A stretch of 64,000 nucleotides of DNA from Oxalobacteraceae bacterium. Lineage in GTDB: Bacteria > Pseudomonadota > Gammaproteobacteria > Burkholderiales > Burkholderiaceae_D. The first letter of the stretch is position 1, and every line of letters starts with the position of its first letter. Where the stretch lies: assembly GCA_027490725.1 (NCBI GenBank), contig JAIXXN010000060.1:1-64000 (forward strand), given 5' to 3'. The notes under the pieces are model-generated. The model made no database searches, was not told where the DNA came from, and was given only the letters and a program-made list of their open reading frames with translations. Made by a program: the position numbers and the translations under genes. Below are positions 26,210 through 35,708 of this stretch, in pieces.

Positions 26210-26218
26210 TGCTAGAAT
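26210..26218 (+). promoter_or_regulatory. Extended -10 promoter candidate for the ClpP-like gene
   Basis: TGCTAGAAT (TGn + TAGAAT) 27 bp before the ATG, without a -35 match; divergent from the gcv promoter. Confidence 0.45.
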
Positions 26219-26245
26219 CAAGCCACCTTTTCCGGAGGGGGAGCC

Positions 26246-26806
26246 ATGGGTCAGGATGCCACAAACGTCGAGCTGCAGCGCTGGTATACGCTGCCGGGCG
26301 ATGTCAATAGCGATATGGTGCGGCGCGTGTTCGATGCCGTGGCCAGCATGACGGAACAGCGCGTGACGACGGCGCATCTGCTGATCCAGTCGAACGGTGG
26401 CTACGTCAGTGACGGCATCTGCCTGTATAACTACCTGAGCAAGCTACCCATCAAATTCGTCACCTATAACGCCGGTGCGGTGGCGTCGATCGCGGTGATC
26501 CTGTATCTGGCGGGGCGCGAGCGCTATGCCAGTGAAACGGCGCGGTTCATGGTGCATAAATCGCACGCCAGTGCGCCGCAGGGGGCCCGCCCCGATGCGC
26601 TGCGCATCATTGTCGAAGGTTTGCAGGCCGATGATGCCCGTACCGAGACGATACTGCGCCAGCATGTCCACCTGGACGAACAGCACTGGCGCATTCACGC
26701 CTATTCGGATCTGCATCTGACGGCGCGCGAGGCGCTGGCGGTGGGGCTGGTGGATGGCGTCGCGGACTTCATGCCCCCGGCTGGCCAGCGGGTACGTGCC
26801 ATCTAG
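26246..26806 (+). CDS. ClpP-like serine protease family protein
   Basis: 186 residues with the ClpP/crotonase fold: HLLIQSNGGYVSDGICLYNYL (the oxyanion-side Gly-rich loop), the catalytic Ser in AGAVASIAVILYLAG (S81) and the catalytic His in FMVHKSHAS (H104). A C-terminal aspartate suited to the triad is less obvious (LVDGVADF is the best candidate). The overall match is weaker than to housekeeping ClpP, and there is no clpX beside it. It probably is a stand-alone member of the ATP-dependent Clp proteolytic-subunit family; the substrate and partner are unknown. GGAGGGGGAG precedes the start. Confidence 0.75.
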   Translation: MGQDATNVELQRWYTLPGDVNSDMVRRVFDAVASMTEQRVTTAHLLIQSNGGYVSDGICLYNYLSKLPIKFVTYNAGAVASIAVILYLAGRERYASETARFMVHKSHASAPQGARPDALRIIVEGLQADDARTETILRQHVHLDEQHWRIHAYSDLHLTAREALAVGLVDGVADFMPPAGQRVRAI

Positions 26807-26986
26807 CCGCGCCACCCTGCGCCCTTTGGCAATTTGCCCGCTGCGGCCGCTAGCCTCTAGCGCGATGGCGAAAGTTGTGGCATTGTTAAGCTATTGATGC
26901 ACAGCAATTATTGCCGGAAATGGCAATGCTTGTGTTCTAATGGCGGCCGCGCTGCAGCGCACACGGATAGGTCACATGGCACAGGC

Positions 26987-27014
26987 CGTGTCCGGATGTC
27001 GGATCTGACCCCGG
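26987..27014 (+). repeat. GGGGTCAGATCC dispersed element, distant copy
   Basis: An exact inverted copy of 20855-20882, six kilobases away, between the ClpP-like and PAP2-like genes. The rest of the gap 26807-27061 shows nothing I can support. Confidence 0.85.
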
Positions 27015-27061
27015 TTTTAGTTGATATGATTAGCTTGGAATAAAAGCATAGGGCGAAGCGG

Positions 27062-27691
27062 ATGATGATGTGGTGGCACGGGCTCAGTGTGGCCGGTAGT
27101 CTGGCAGTAACCGGCCCGATCGGTGTGGCGATAGCGATCTGGCTGGTGGCCGGTAAGTCGTGGCATCTGACGGCTGCCTGGTGCGCGCTGTTCGGCCTCG
27201 GTATGGCGCTGGTGGTGGCGACCAAGGTCGCATTCATGGGCTGGGGCGTGGGCGTGGAGTCGGTTGAATTTGCCGGTTTCAGCGGCCATGCGATGCGCGC
27301 CGCCGCGGTGTTTCCGGTGGCGCTATACCTGCTGGTGCGCACCCGCACGCTGGGCTGGCGCGTGGCCGCGATTGCGGCAGGCGTGCTGCTGTCTGCACTG
27401 ATTGCCCTGTCGCGCGTCGAGGTGCAGGCGCATTCGGCCTCGGAAGCGCTGACCGGTTGTCTGCTGGGCTTGCTGGTGGCAGTCAGTTTCATCTGGTATG
27501 CCAGCGTCCGCGAGCATCTGGCGCTGAGTCGTTGGCTGTTGCTATTGTGTCTACCTATTGTGCTGATTGCGCCACGCGTGGAGCCGGTGCCGGCCGAACG
27601 CTGGATTGCCCAGCTCGCTATGCACCTGTCCGGGCGTGACCAGCCGTTTACGCGGGCGATCTGGGAAGTGCCGAAGCAGGCGCCGCGCTAG
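27062..27691 (+). CDS. PAP2-superfamily-like membrane protein
   Basis: 209 residues with about five or six transmembrane helices. PAP2 phosphatase signatures are partly present: FSGH (73-76) for motif PSGH, and SRVEVQAHSASE (117-128) for SRxxxxxHxxxD, with the final Asp replaced by Glu. The first motif (KxxxxxxRP) is not clear; only K55 is near the right place. Family members dephosphorylate lipids such as phosphatidic acid or undecaprenyl diphosphate at the membrane. The degenerate motifs leave activity open. It stands alone between a repeat and smc. Confidence 0.7.
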   Translation: MMMWWHGLSVAGSLAVTGPIGVAIAIWLVAGKSWHLTAAWCALFGLGMALVVATKVAFMGWGVGVESVEFAGFSGHAMRAAAVFPVALYLLVRTRTLGWRVAAIAAGVLLSALIALSRVEVQAHSASEALTGCLLGLLVAVSFIWYASVREHLALSRWLLLLCLPIVLIAPRVEPVPAERWIAQLAMHLSGRDQPFTRAIWEVPKQAPR

Positions 27692-27796
27692 TGGCATCGA
27701 TCGGTCCGTCGAGGAGTTCAGGCGTGTTTTTGGCCTGAATTCAGGGACAAAATGGTATTATTGTGAAGTTTTCCAGCCCAACTACTCCATAACAAC

Positions 27797-30700
27797 GTGC
27801 GTCTTTCTTCCATCAAATTGTCGGGATTTAAGTCTTTCGTTGATCCCACCAATTTTCAGGTGCCGGGTCAGCTGGTAGGCGTAGTCGGTCCCAATGGTTG
27901 CGGCAAGTCGAATATTATCGATGCCGTACGATGGGTGCTGGGCGAATCGAAAGCATCGGAGCTGCGTGGCGAGTCCATGCAGGACGTGATTTTCAACGGT
28001 TCGACCCACCGTAAGCCAGCCGGACGCGCGTCCGTGGAACTGGTGTTCGACAATGGCGATGGCAAGGCGGCAGGGCAGTGGGGCCAGTATGCCGAAATCG
28101 CCGTCAAGCGCACGCTGACGCGCGACGGTACCTCGACCTATTACATCAACAGCCAGCCGGTACGGCGCCGCGATATTCAGGATATCTTCCTCGGCACGGG
28201 ACTGGGGCCGCGCGCCTATGCGATTATCGGGCAGGGCATGATCAGCCGCATCATCGAGTCGCGCCCGGAAGAACTGCGGGTGTTTCTGGAAGAGGCGGCC
28301 GGCGTCTCGAAGTACAAGGAACGCCGCCGCGAAACGGAAAACCGCCTGCACGACACGCGCGAGAACCTGCTGCGGGTGGAAGATATTCTGCGCGAACTGA
28401 ACACCAATCTGGAAAAACTGGAAGGGCAGGCGGCGGTCGCCACCAAGTTCCACCAGTTGCAGGCGGATCAGGAAGAAAAGCAGAAGCTGCTGTGGTTGCT
28501 GCGCAAGATCGAAGCGGAAAACGAGCAGAAGAAATACTTCCGCGAAGTGGAGCTGGCGCAGAACGAGCTCGAAGAAGCCACCGCCAAACTACGCAATGTG
28601 GAACTGTCGCTGGAACAGACCCGTCAGGCGCACTTTGCGGCAGGCGACCATCTGCATACGGCGCAGGGGCATCTGTACCAGACCAATGCGGAAATCGGCA
28701 GTCTGGAAGCGCAGATCAAATTCGTGGTCGAGTCGCGCACCCGTCTGCAGGCCCAGCTGGCCGCACTGGGCGCCCAGCGCGACCAGTGGCAGCAGCAGGC
28801 CAGCGAATACGCCGGGCAGATCGAGGAAGGCGAGTTCACGCTGGAAGAGCTGAGTGCCAAGGTAGAACAGGCGCAGATGATGGCCGAGCAGAAGGGCGAA
28901 TCGCTGCCGCTGCTGGAACAGGTGTGGCGCGAAGCGCAGAGCCGCAGCGTGGAATCGCGTGCCCGCATCATGCAGGCGCAGCAGCAACTGGAGTTGGAGT
29001 CTGCGCATCAGCGCAATGCCAACAACATCCTCAACGGACTGACGGTGCGGCGCGAACGGCTGCAGCAGGAAAAGCACGGCCTGAGTCTGCCCGACAGCGC
29101 CCACCTGGCCAATCTGCGCTTGCAGCTGGAAGAAAAACAGCAGGCGCTGGAAGAGCAGAACTTCCTGCTGGAAGAGGCGCTGGAACAGCAACCGCAACTG
29201 GAGGCGGAACGTCAGCTGGCGCAACAGCAGGTGCAGACGGAAACCACTGCCAACGCCCAGCTGGAAGCGCGCCTGAATGCGCTGCGCCAGATGCAGGAGC
29301 GGGTGCAGGCGCAAGGCAAAGTCACGCCGTGGCTGCAGAAACATGAACTCGATACCTTGCCGCGCCTGTGGCAGAAACTGAATATCGAAGCGGGCTGGGA
29401 AAATGCCCTGGAAGCGGTGCTGCGCGAGCGCATGCAGGCTTTGCAGATGTCGAATATCGAATGGGCGCAGGCGTTCTTTAACGATGCACCGCCGGCCAAG
29501 CTGGCGCTGTTCGCGCCTTCCCACGCGCAAGCGCCGCAGATGCCGGAAGTGGCCGGTCTGCTGCCGTTTATCAGCCTGCTGAAACTCAACGATCCGTCGC
29601 TGCGCGCGCTGCTGCAGGACTGGCTGCACAATGTCTATCTGGCGGAAGATGCTGCCAGTGCGTTTGCGCGCCGCGCGCAATTGCCAGCGGGCGGCTGCTT
29701 CATCACCCGTCAGGGCCACGCGATTACCCAGAGCAGTGTGCGTTTCTATGCCGCCGATTCGGAACAGGACGGCATGCTGGGGCGCCAGCAGGAAATCGAT
29801 AACATCAGCAAGCAGTTGCGGGCTCAGCAGATGCTGGCCGATGAAGCGCGCGCCCGTGCCGTGCGCGCTGAGGCGGCGCTCAGCCAGTTGACCCGGCAAC
29901 TGGCGGAATACCGTGCCAGATTACAGAGCCTGCAAGCGTCGGTGCATACGCTGCAACTGGAGGTGGTCAAGGCTGCCGAGGTCGAGGCGCGCTTCAATCA
30001 GCGCAGCAACCAGATCGAAGCGGATCTGGCGGAAATCATGGCGCAGGAAGAAGAACAGACCCAGATCAAGCTGGAATCGGAAGAGAAATTCGAACAGCTC
30101 GATATGGAACTCGGCAATCTGCAGGGCGAACACGAAGACCAGCAGACCCTGTTCCTCGAAAAGGAGCAGCGGCTGGCCGATGCCCGCGACGCTTTGCGCG
30201 ATCTGGAACGTGCAGCGCAGGAAGCACAGTTTGCCGAGAAGTCGCAACGCAGCAAGATCGAGGAATACCGGCGTTCGATTGCTACCGCGAATACTCAGGT
30301 GGCACAGGTGACCCAGAGTCTGGAAGCGGGGCGCGAGGAGCTGGCCAGTCTGGAGTCGGGGCACAGCCACGAAGGCTTGCAGGAGCTGCTGGATCGCCGT
30401 ACGGCGCAGGAAAAAGCGCTATCCGATGCGCGCCATGAACTTGACCAGATTGCCCAGCAGTTGCGCATGTTCGAAGAGGGCCGCATGTCGACCGAGCGCG
30501 CCCTGCAGCCGCAGCGCGACAAGATCATGGAAATGCAGCTCAAGGAACAGGCCGCGCGCCTCAATCTCGAGCAGTATGCTGCGCAGTTGCTGGAAGCGCA
30601 GGCCGACGAAGTGGCGCTGGCCGGAAAGCTCCATCCCGACATGAAGGCCTCGTATCTGCAGGGCGAAGTGACGCGCCTGACGAATGCGATTGCCATGCTG

Positions 30701-31324
30701 GGCGCCGTCAATCTGGCGGCGCTGGAAGAACTGGCAACGGCGTCCGAGCGCAAGAATTTCCTCGACATGCAGAACGCCGATCTGACTGAAGCGATCAATA
30801 CGCTGCAGGATGCGATTGCCCGCATCGACAAGGAAACCCGCGATCTGCTGCAGGATACCTTTGACCGTGTCAACGGTCACTTCTCGGAACTGTTCCCTAT
30901 CCTGTTCGGTGGCGGACAGGCCAAACTGATCATGACGGGCGATGAAATTCTCGACTCCGGCGTGCAGGTGATGGCCCAGCCACCAGGCAAAAAGAACGCC
31001 ACCATCCATCTGCTGTCGGGCGGCGAAAAAGCCCTGACCGCAACGGCACTGGTGTTCTCGATGTTCCGCCTGAATCCGGCGCCGTTCTGCCTGCTCGACG
31101 AAGTCGATGCACCGCTGGACGACGCCAATACTGAACGTTTCTGCAGGATGGTCAAACGCATGTCTGACCAGACCCAATTCCTCTTCATTTCGCACAACAA
31201 GATTGCGATGGAGATGGCCAATCAACTGATCGGTGTGACGATGCAAGAGCAGGGCGTATCGCGCATTGTGGCGGTGGATATGGAGTCCGCCGCCAATTTT
31301 GCTACTGAGGCACAAGCAGCATGA
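27797..31324 (+). CDS. smc: Chromosome segregation protein SMC
   Basis: 1175 residues, the normal size. Walker A GPNGCGKSN (31-39) lies in the N-terminal head, then a long coiled coil (about 165-495), a hinge around 500-660, a second coiled coil, and the C-terminal head with the ABC signature LSGGEKALTA and Walker B FCLLDEVDAPLDDAN. SMC forms a ring ATPase that loops and compacts chromosomal DNA. The start is a GTG at 27797, supported by the family beginning RLSSIKLSGFKSFVDP. Its ATGA end overlaps zipA, the first step of a smc-zipA-ligA operon. Confidence 0.97.
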   Translation: MRLSSIKLSGFKSFVDPTNFQVPGQLVGVVGPNGCGKSNIIDAVRWVLGESKASELRGESMQDVIFNGSTHRKPAGRASVELVFDNGDGKAAGQWGQYAEIAVKRTLTRDGTSTYYINSQPVRRRDIQDIFLGTGLGPRAYAIIGQGMISRIIESRPEELRVFLEEAAGVSKYKERRRETENRLHDTRENLLRVEDILRELNTNLEKLEGQAAVATKFHQLQADQEEKQKLLWLLRKIEAENEQKKYFREVELAQNELEEATAKLRNVELSLEQTRQAHFAAGDHLHTAQGHLYQTNAEIGSLEAQIKFVVESRTRLQAQLAALGAQRDQWQQQASEYAGQIEEGEFTLEELSAKVEQAQMMAEQKGESLPLLEQVWREAQSRSVESRARIMQAQQQLELESAHQRNANNILNGLTVRRERLQQEKHGLSLPDSAHLANLRLQLEEKQQALEEQNFLLEEALEQQPQLEAERQLAQQQVQTETTANAQLEARLNALRQMQERVQAQGKVTPWLQKHELDTLPRLWQKLNIEAGWENALEAVLRERMQALQMSNIEWAQAFFNDAPPAKLALFAPSHAQAPQMPEVAGLLPFISLLKLNDPSLRALLQDWLHNVYLAEDAASAFARRAQLPAGGCFITRQGHAITQSSVRFYAADSEQDGMLGRQQEIDNISKQLRAQQMLADEARARAVRAEAALSQLTRQLAEYRARLQSLQASVHTLQLEVVKAAEVEARFNQRSNQIEADLAEIMAQEEEQTQIKLESEEKFEQLDMELGNLQGEHEDQQTLFLEKEQRLADARDALRDLERAAQEAQFAEKSQRSKIEEYRRSIATANTQVAQVTQSLEAGREELASLESGHSHEGLQELLDRRTAQEKALSDARHELDQIAQQLRMFEEGRMSTERALQPQRDKIMEMQLKEQAARLNLEQYAAQLLEAQADEVALAGKLHPDMKASYLQGEVTRLTNAIAMLGAVNLAALEELATASERKNFLDMQNADLTEAINTLQDAIARIDKETRDLLQDTFDRVNGHFSELFPILFGGGQAKLIMTGDEILDSGVQVMAQPPGKKNATIHLLSGGEKALTATALVFSMFRLNPAPFCLLDEVDAPLDDANTERFCRMVKRMSDQTQFLFISHNKIAMEMANQLIGVTMQEQGVSRIVAVDMESAANFATEAQAA

Positions 31325-32448
31325 CAGACCTACAACTGAGCTTAATCGGCATTGCCGGCGTATTTGTCGCCGGTGTTTACAGCTATAACAAGGTGCAGGA
31401 ATACCGCGCCCGCAAGAGCGTCGACCGGGCCTTTGCCAATGACCATGACGACGTGCTGATGCGCGCCGGTGATGCACCCGTGGCGCGCCATGAGCCGAGC
31501 TTCAGTGCCGACGACGCGCCCGGTGTGGCCGGTGGCGAAGCTTCGGCCGCTGCGGCGGCACTCGAAACGGTGGCAGCGGCACTCGGTGGCGACAGTGAAG
31601 AGCAAGCCGCCAGTGCGGCCGCCGAAGCGGCACGTCAGGCGCGTGCCGACCAGGCACTGGCGCTGGTCGATCCTCAAATCGATTGTCTGTTGCCGCTGGC
31701 ACTGGAAAGCGCGGCACGCGGCGATAAACTGCTGCCGGTACTGCAGACGCTGCGCATGGTCGGCAACAAGCCGCTGCACTATATCGGCTTTAGCGTGGCC
31801 GGCGAGTGGGAGCCGATCGTGCACGGTGGCGTGTACACCAAGCTGCAGGGCGGCGTACAGCTGGCCAGCCGCAGCACCGCGCTCAACGAACTCGAATATT
31901 CGGAACTGGTGACGCGCCTGCGTGCCATGGCCGACGAAATCGGCGCCGAGCCGGAAGTGCCGGACATGATCGAGGTGATGGCCGAAGCGCGCAATCTGCA
32001 CCGCTTCGTGGCCAGCCATGATGCACAACTGGGTGTGAATCTGCAGTCCAACGGTGCGCCATGGGCGATCGTGACGCTGATAGGCGCGCTGGAAAAGCAG
32101 GGCTTCGATGTGCGCCCCGACGGCCGCTACACCATGCCGGATGGTGAAGGTGGTCATCTGTTCAGCCTGTCCACCAATGTCACGCTGGCCGAAGAGACCA
32201 CCTCGCGTCTGACGCTGCTGCTTGACGTGCCTTGCGTGGCGCCATCGCGCGACGGCTTCGGCGCCATGGTGGCCTGCGCGCGCGCGCTGATGACGCGTCT
32301 CGATGCGACCATCGTCGACGATTACAACCAGCCGCTGTCGGATGCCGCGCTGGCGGAAATCGCCGGTCAGGTGCAGGACTTCTACACCGAAATGAACGAC
32401 GCCGACATTCCGGCCGGTTCGGCGCGGGCGCTGCGTCTGTTTAGCTAG
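31321..32448 (+). CDS. zipA: Cell division protein ZipA
   Basis: 375 residues. One N-terminal transmembrane helix (about 5-21, LSLIGIAGVFVAGVYSY), a charged then Ala/Glu-rich linker (about 30-120), and a C-terminal ZipA-type FtsZ-binding domain (about 210-370, with LEKQGFDVRPDGRYTMPD, LFSLSTNV and the end QVQDFYTEM). ZipA tethers FtsZ to the inner membrane at the division site. Sequence similarity to enteric ZipA is low in betaproteobacteria, but the topology and the smc-ligA context support it. Start overlaps the smc stop; ligA follows 8 bp later. Confidence 0.85.
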   Translation: MTDLQLSLIGIAGVFVAGVYSYNKVQEYRARKSVDRAFANDHDDVLMRAGDAPVARHEPSFSADDAPGVAGGEASAAAAALETVAAALGGDSEEQAASAAAEAARQARADQALALVDPQIDCLLPLALESAARGDKLLPVLQTLRMVGNKPLHYIGFSVAGEWEPIVHGGVYTKLQGGVQLASRSTALNELEYSELVTRLRAMADEIGAEPEVPDMIEVMAEARNLHRFVASHDAQLGVNLQSNGAPWAIVTLIGALEKQGFDVRPDGRYTMPDGEGGHLFSLSTNVTLAEETTSRLTLLLDVPCVAPSRDGFGAMVACARALMTRLDATIVDDYNQPLSDAALAEIAGQVQDFYTEMNDADIPAGSARALRLFS

Positions 32449-32456
32449 GAAGTTGT

Positions 32457-34796
32457 ATGGTTGAAGTGGATTACCAGGCGCGCATTGCCGCCCTGAGCGC
32501 TGAATTAAACCGGCATCTGCACGCCTACCATGTAGCCGATGCGCCGACCATCCCGGACGCCGAATACGACCGGCTGTTCCTCGAACTGCAGCAACTGGAA
32601 GCGGCCTATCCGCACTTTGTGCTGGCCGATACGCCGACCCAGCGGGTCGGCGCAGCAGCGCTGCCGCAGTTCGAACAGGTCACGCATTCGGTGCCGATGC
32701 TGTCGCTGAATAATGGCTTTAGCGACGAGGATATCGAGAACTTCGACCGGCGCGTGCGCGAAGGGCTCGACGCCGCGGCCGCGGTGGAGTATGCCGCCGA
32801 AGTCAAATACGACGGACTGGCTATCAATCTGCGTTACGAGCACGGCTTACTGGTGCAGGCCGCCACGCGCGGCGACGGCTACACGGGTGAAGATGTGACG
32901 GCCAATATCCGCACCATCCGCAGTATTCCGCTGCGTCTGGATACCGATACGCCGCCAGCGCTACTCGATGTGCGTGGCGAAGTGCTGATGTTCAAGGCCG
33001 ATTTCGAAGCGCTCAATGCGCGTCAGCGCGAAGCGGGCCTCAAAGAATTCGTCAATCCGCGCAATGCCGCTGCCGGTAGTCTGCGTCAGCTCGATTCACG
33101 CATTACCAGCCAGCGCAAGCTGAGTTTCTTCGCCTATGGCGTGGGTGCGCTGGAAGGCGCAGCGATGCCGCTGTCGCACTCCGAATTGCTGGCGTGGTAC
33201 CGCACACTGGGCTTGCCGGTGGCGAAAGAGGGTGATGTGGTCAGCGGCTACCAGGGCTTGATGGCCTATTACGCGCGCATCGGCGCTGCCCGTCCCGGTA
33301 TGCCGTACGAGATCGACGGGGTGGTGTACAAAGCCAATCTGCTGCAGGATCAGCGCACACTGGGCTACGTATCGCGCGCGCCGCGTTTCGCGCTGGCGCA
33401 CAAATTCCCCGCCGAAGAAGCGCTGACCACGGTGCTGGCGATCGAGGTGCAGGTGGGACGAACCGGGGCGATTACGCCGGTGGCACGACTGGCATCGGTA
33501 TTCGTCGGCGGCGTCAACGTTACCAATGCCACACTGCATAATGAAGACGAAGTACGCCGCAAGGATGTGCGGGTTGGCGATACCGTAATCGTGCGCCGCG
33601 CCGGCGACGTGATTCCCGAAGTGCTTGCGGTGGTGCTGGAGCGCCGTCCCCAGCCGCTGCCGGAAGCGTATGTGCTGCCACGCGTATGTCCGGTGTGCGG
33701 CTCGCACGTGGTGCGCGAAGAGGGCGAAGCGATTGCGCGCTGCTCCGGTGGTCTGGCCTGCTCGGCCCAGCGCAAAGAAGCGATACGCCACTTTGCCGGC
33801 CGGCGCATGATGGACATCGAAGGGCTGGGGGATCGCTACATCGATAATCTGGTCGAATATGGCAAGGTGCAGCGGGTCGCCGATCTGTATGCGCTGACGC
33901 TCGACGATTTACTGGAAATGAAGCGGCTGGCCGACGAAAGCGACGGCGCCACGCCGGAGGCGGTGGTGCAGGGCAAAGTGGCCACCAAGTGGGCCGAGAA
34001 CCTGCTGGCAGCGATTGCCGCCAGCCGCAATCCGCCGCTCGAGCGCCTGCTGTTTGCGCTGGGGATCCGCCATGTCGGCGAATCGACCGCCAAGACGCTG
34101 GCCGAATGGCTGGGCCGTTTCGAACTGATACGTCGTGTGCCGAGTGCGCTGCTGCGGGTGCTGCCCGATATCGGCGGCGTGGTGGCCGAATCGATTGCCG
34201 AATTCTTCGCCGAAGAAAAAAATCAGGAAGCCATCGATGCGCTGCTGGCAGCCGGGGTGGCACCGAGCGGCGAACATGCACCCAGCGCCAAGCTGCGCGA
34301 AGCACTCGATACGGTGAAACTGATGGCGGCACTGGGCATCCCCAAGCTGACCGAGGCGCGCTGCAAGCAGTTGGTCGAGCAGGAAATTACCCTGCAGGTG
34401 CTGGCGCATCTGCCGGTGTTTAACGTGTTCGGACTACCCGCAGCAGTGGCCGAAGCGCTGGAAGAATGGATGCGCAAACCGGGCCAGCGCGAGCATCTGG
34501 CTGCGCTAGACCAATTGCGCAATGATCTGCTGGCGCAGTTGCCGGAGCAGGCCGCCGAAGGCCCGCTGACGGGCAAGACTTTCGTGCTGACCGGTACGCT
34601 GCCCACCTTGAGCCGTGATCAGGCGGGCGCTATGATTGAAGCACAGGGTGGTAAGGTATCCGGTTCGGTGTCGAAGAAAACCCATTATCTGGTGGCGGGT
34701 GCCGATGCTGGCAGCAAGCTAACCAAAGCGCAGGATCTGGAAGTAACCATTATTGACGAAGCAGGCCTACTGGCACTGCTCGCAACACAGGGATAA
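32457..34796 (+). CDS. ligA: NAD-dependent DNA ligase with an enlarged C-terminal half
   Basis: 779 residues, against about 670-700 usual. The adenylation domain has the active lysine K117 in the KxDG motif (EVKYDGLAINL); then the OB domain, a four-cysteine zinc finger (CPVCG...C...C), the helix-hairpin-helix domain and the BRCT domain (GKTFVLTGTLPTLSRDQAG). The extra length is one block at about 602-695 between HhH and BRCT, which resembles the HhH block before it (LMAALGIPKLTEARCKQLVE against LLFALGIRHVGESTAKTLAE). LigA seals nicks in replication and repair. It closes the smc-zipA-ligA group. Confidence 0.96.
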   Translation: MVEVDYQARIAALSAELNRHLHAYHVADAPTIPDAEYDRLFLELQQLEAAYPHFVLADTPTQRVGAAALPQFEQVTHSVPMLSLNNGFSDEDIENFDRRVREGLDAAAAVEYAAEVKYDGLAINLRYEHGLLVQAATRGDGYTGEDVTANIRTIRSIPLRLDTDTPPALLDVRGEVLMFKADFEALNARQREAGLKEFVNPRNAAAGSLRQLDSRITSQRKLSFFAYGVGALEGAAMPLSHSELLAWYRTLGLPVAKEGDVVSGYQGLMAYYARIGAARPGMPYEIDGVVYKANLLQDQRTLGYVSRAPRFALAHKFPAEEALTTVLAIEVQVGRTGAITPVARLASVFVGGVNVTNATLHNEDEVRRKDVRVGDTVIVRRAGDVIPEVLAVVLERRPQPLPEAYVLPRVCPVCGSHVVREEGEAIARCSGGLACSAQRKEAIRHFAGRRMMDIEGLGDRYIDNLVEYGKVQRVADLYALTLDDLLEMKRLADESDGATPEAVVQGKVATKWAENLLAAIAASRNPPLERLLFALGIRHVGESTAKTLAEWLGRFELIRRVPSALLRVLPDIGGVVAESIAEFFAEEKNQEAIDALLAAGVAPSGEHAPSAKLREALDTVKLMAALGIPKLTEARCKQLVEQEITLQVLAHLPVFNVFGLPAAVAEALEEWMRKPGQREHLAALDQLRNDLLAQLPEQAAEGPLTGKTFVLTGTLPTLSRDQAGAMIEAQGGKVSGSVSKKTHYLVAGADAGSKLTKAQDLEVTIIDEAGLLALLATQG

Positions 34797-34805
34797 AAAG
34801 CGAAG

Positions 34806-35708
34806 ATGTCGAAAATTACCAAAGCAGTTTTTCCGGTGGCCGGTCTCGGTAGCCGTTTTCTCCCTGCCACCAAGGCACAGCCGAAAGAGATGCTGCCCAT
34901 CGTGGATAAGCCGCTGATCCAGTATGCGGTGGAAGAGGCGGTTGCCGCCGGCATCACGGAGATGGTGTTCATCACGGGGCGTAACAAGCGCGCCATCGAG
35001 GACCATTTCGACAAGGCTTACGAACTCGAAGCGGAACTCGAGGCGGCCAACAAGCAGGCCTTGCTGGAACTGGTGCGCAACGTGATTCCCAAGCATGTGA
35101 ACTGCATCTACATCCGTCAGTCCGAGCCGCTCGGTCTGGGTCATGCGGTACTGTGCGCGCGTCCGGTGATCGGCGATTCACCGTTCGCGGTGCTGCTGGC
35201 CGATGACTTCATGGATACGGACGAAGGCGTGCGCCCGGTACTGGCGCAGATGACGGATCTGTATGCCTACGAGCGTTGCAGTGTTCTGGCAGTGCAGGAA
35301 GTGCCGCGTGCGGCGACCCGCCAGTATGGCATTGTCAGTGCCTCGGCCTACCAGCCCAAGCTGGAACTGGTACATGGCATCGTCGAGAAACCGCAGCCGG
35401 ATCAGGCGCCATCGACGCTGGCCGTGGTAGGACGCTATGTGCTGTCCGGGCGTATCTTCAACTATCTGGAAAATCTTGGCACCGGTACCGGTGGCGAAAT
35501 CCAGCTGACCGACGGTATTGCCGCGCTGATGAAAGACGAACGCGTGCTGGCCTATCGCTACGACGGCCAGCGTTACGACTGCGGCTCCAAGCTCGGTTAT
35601 CTGAAAGCGATGACGGCGATGGGTCTCAAGCACCCGGAGACGGGCGCAGAATACTGCCAGTTCCTGCGCGATATGCAGTGCGTGATCGACAGCGGGGCGG
35701 CTAAATGA
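34806..35708 (+). CDS. galU: UTP-glucose-1-phosphate uridylyltransferase
   Basis: 300 residues. Makes UDP-glucose for envelope polysaccharides. The nucleotide-binding loop FPVAGLGSRFLPATKAQPKEMLP near the start and the sugar-binding LVHGIVEKPQPDQAPS are diagnostic, as is the VGRYVLSGRIFNYLE stretch. Length is normal. It lies 9 bp after ligA and its end overlaps def by four bases, so galU and def are probably co-transcribed. Confidence 0.97.
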   Translation: MSKITKAVFPVAGLGSRFLPATKAQPKEMLPIVDKPLIQYAVEEAVAAGITEMVFITGRNKRAIEDHFDKAYELEAELEAANKQALLELVRNVIPKHVNCIYIRQSEPLGLGHAVLCARPVIGDSPFAVLLADDFMDTDEGVRPVLAQMTDLYAYERCSVLAVQEVPRAATRQYGIVSASAYQPKLELVHGIVEKPQPDQAPSTLAVVGRYVLSGRIFNYLENLGTGTGGEIQLTDGIAALMKDERVLAYRYDGQRYDCGSKLGYLKAMTAMGLKHPETGAEYCQFLRDMQCVIDSGAAK

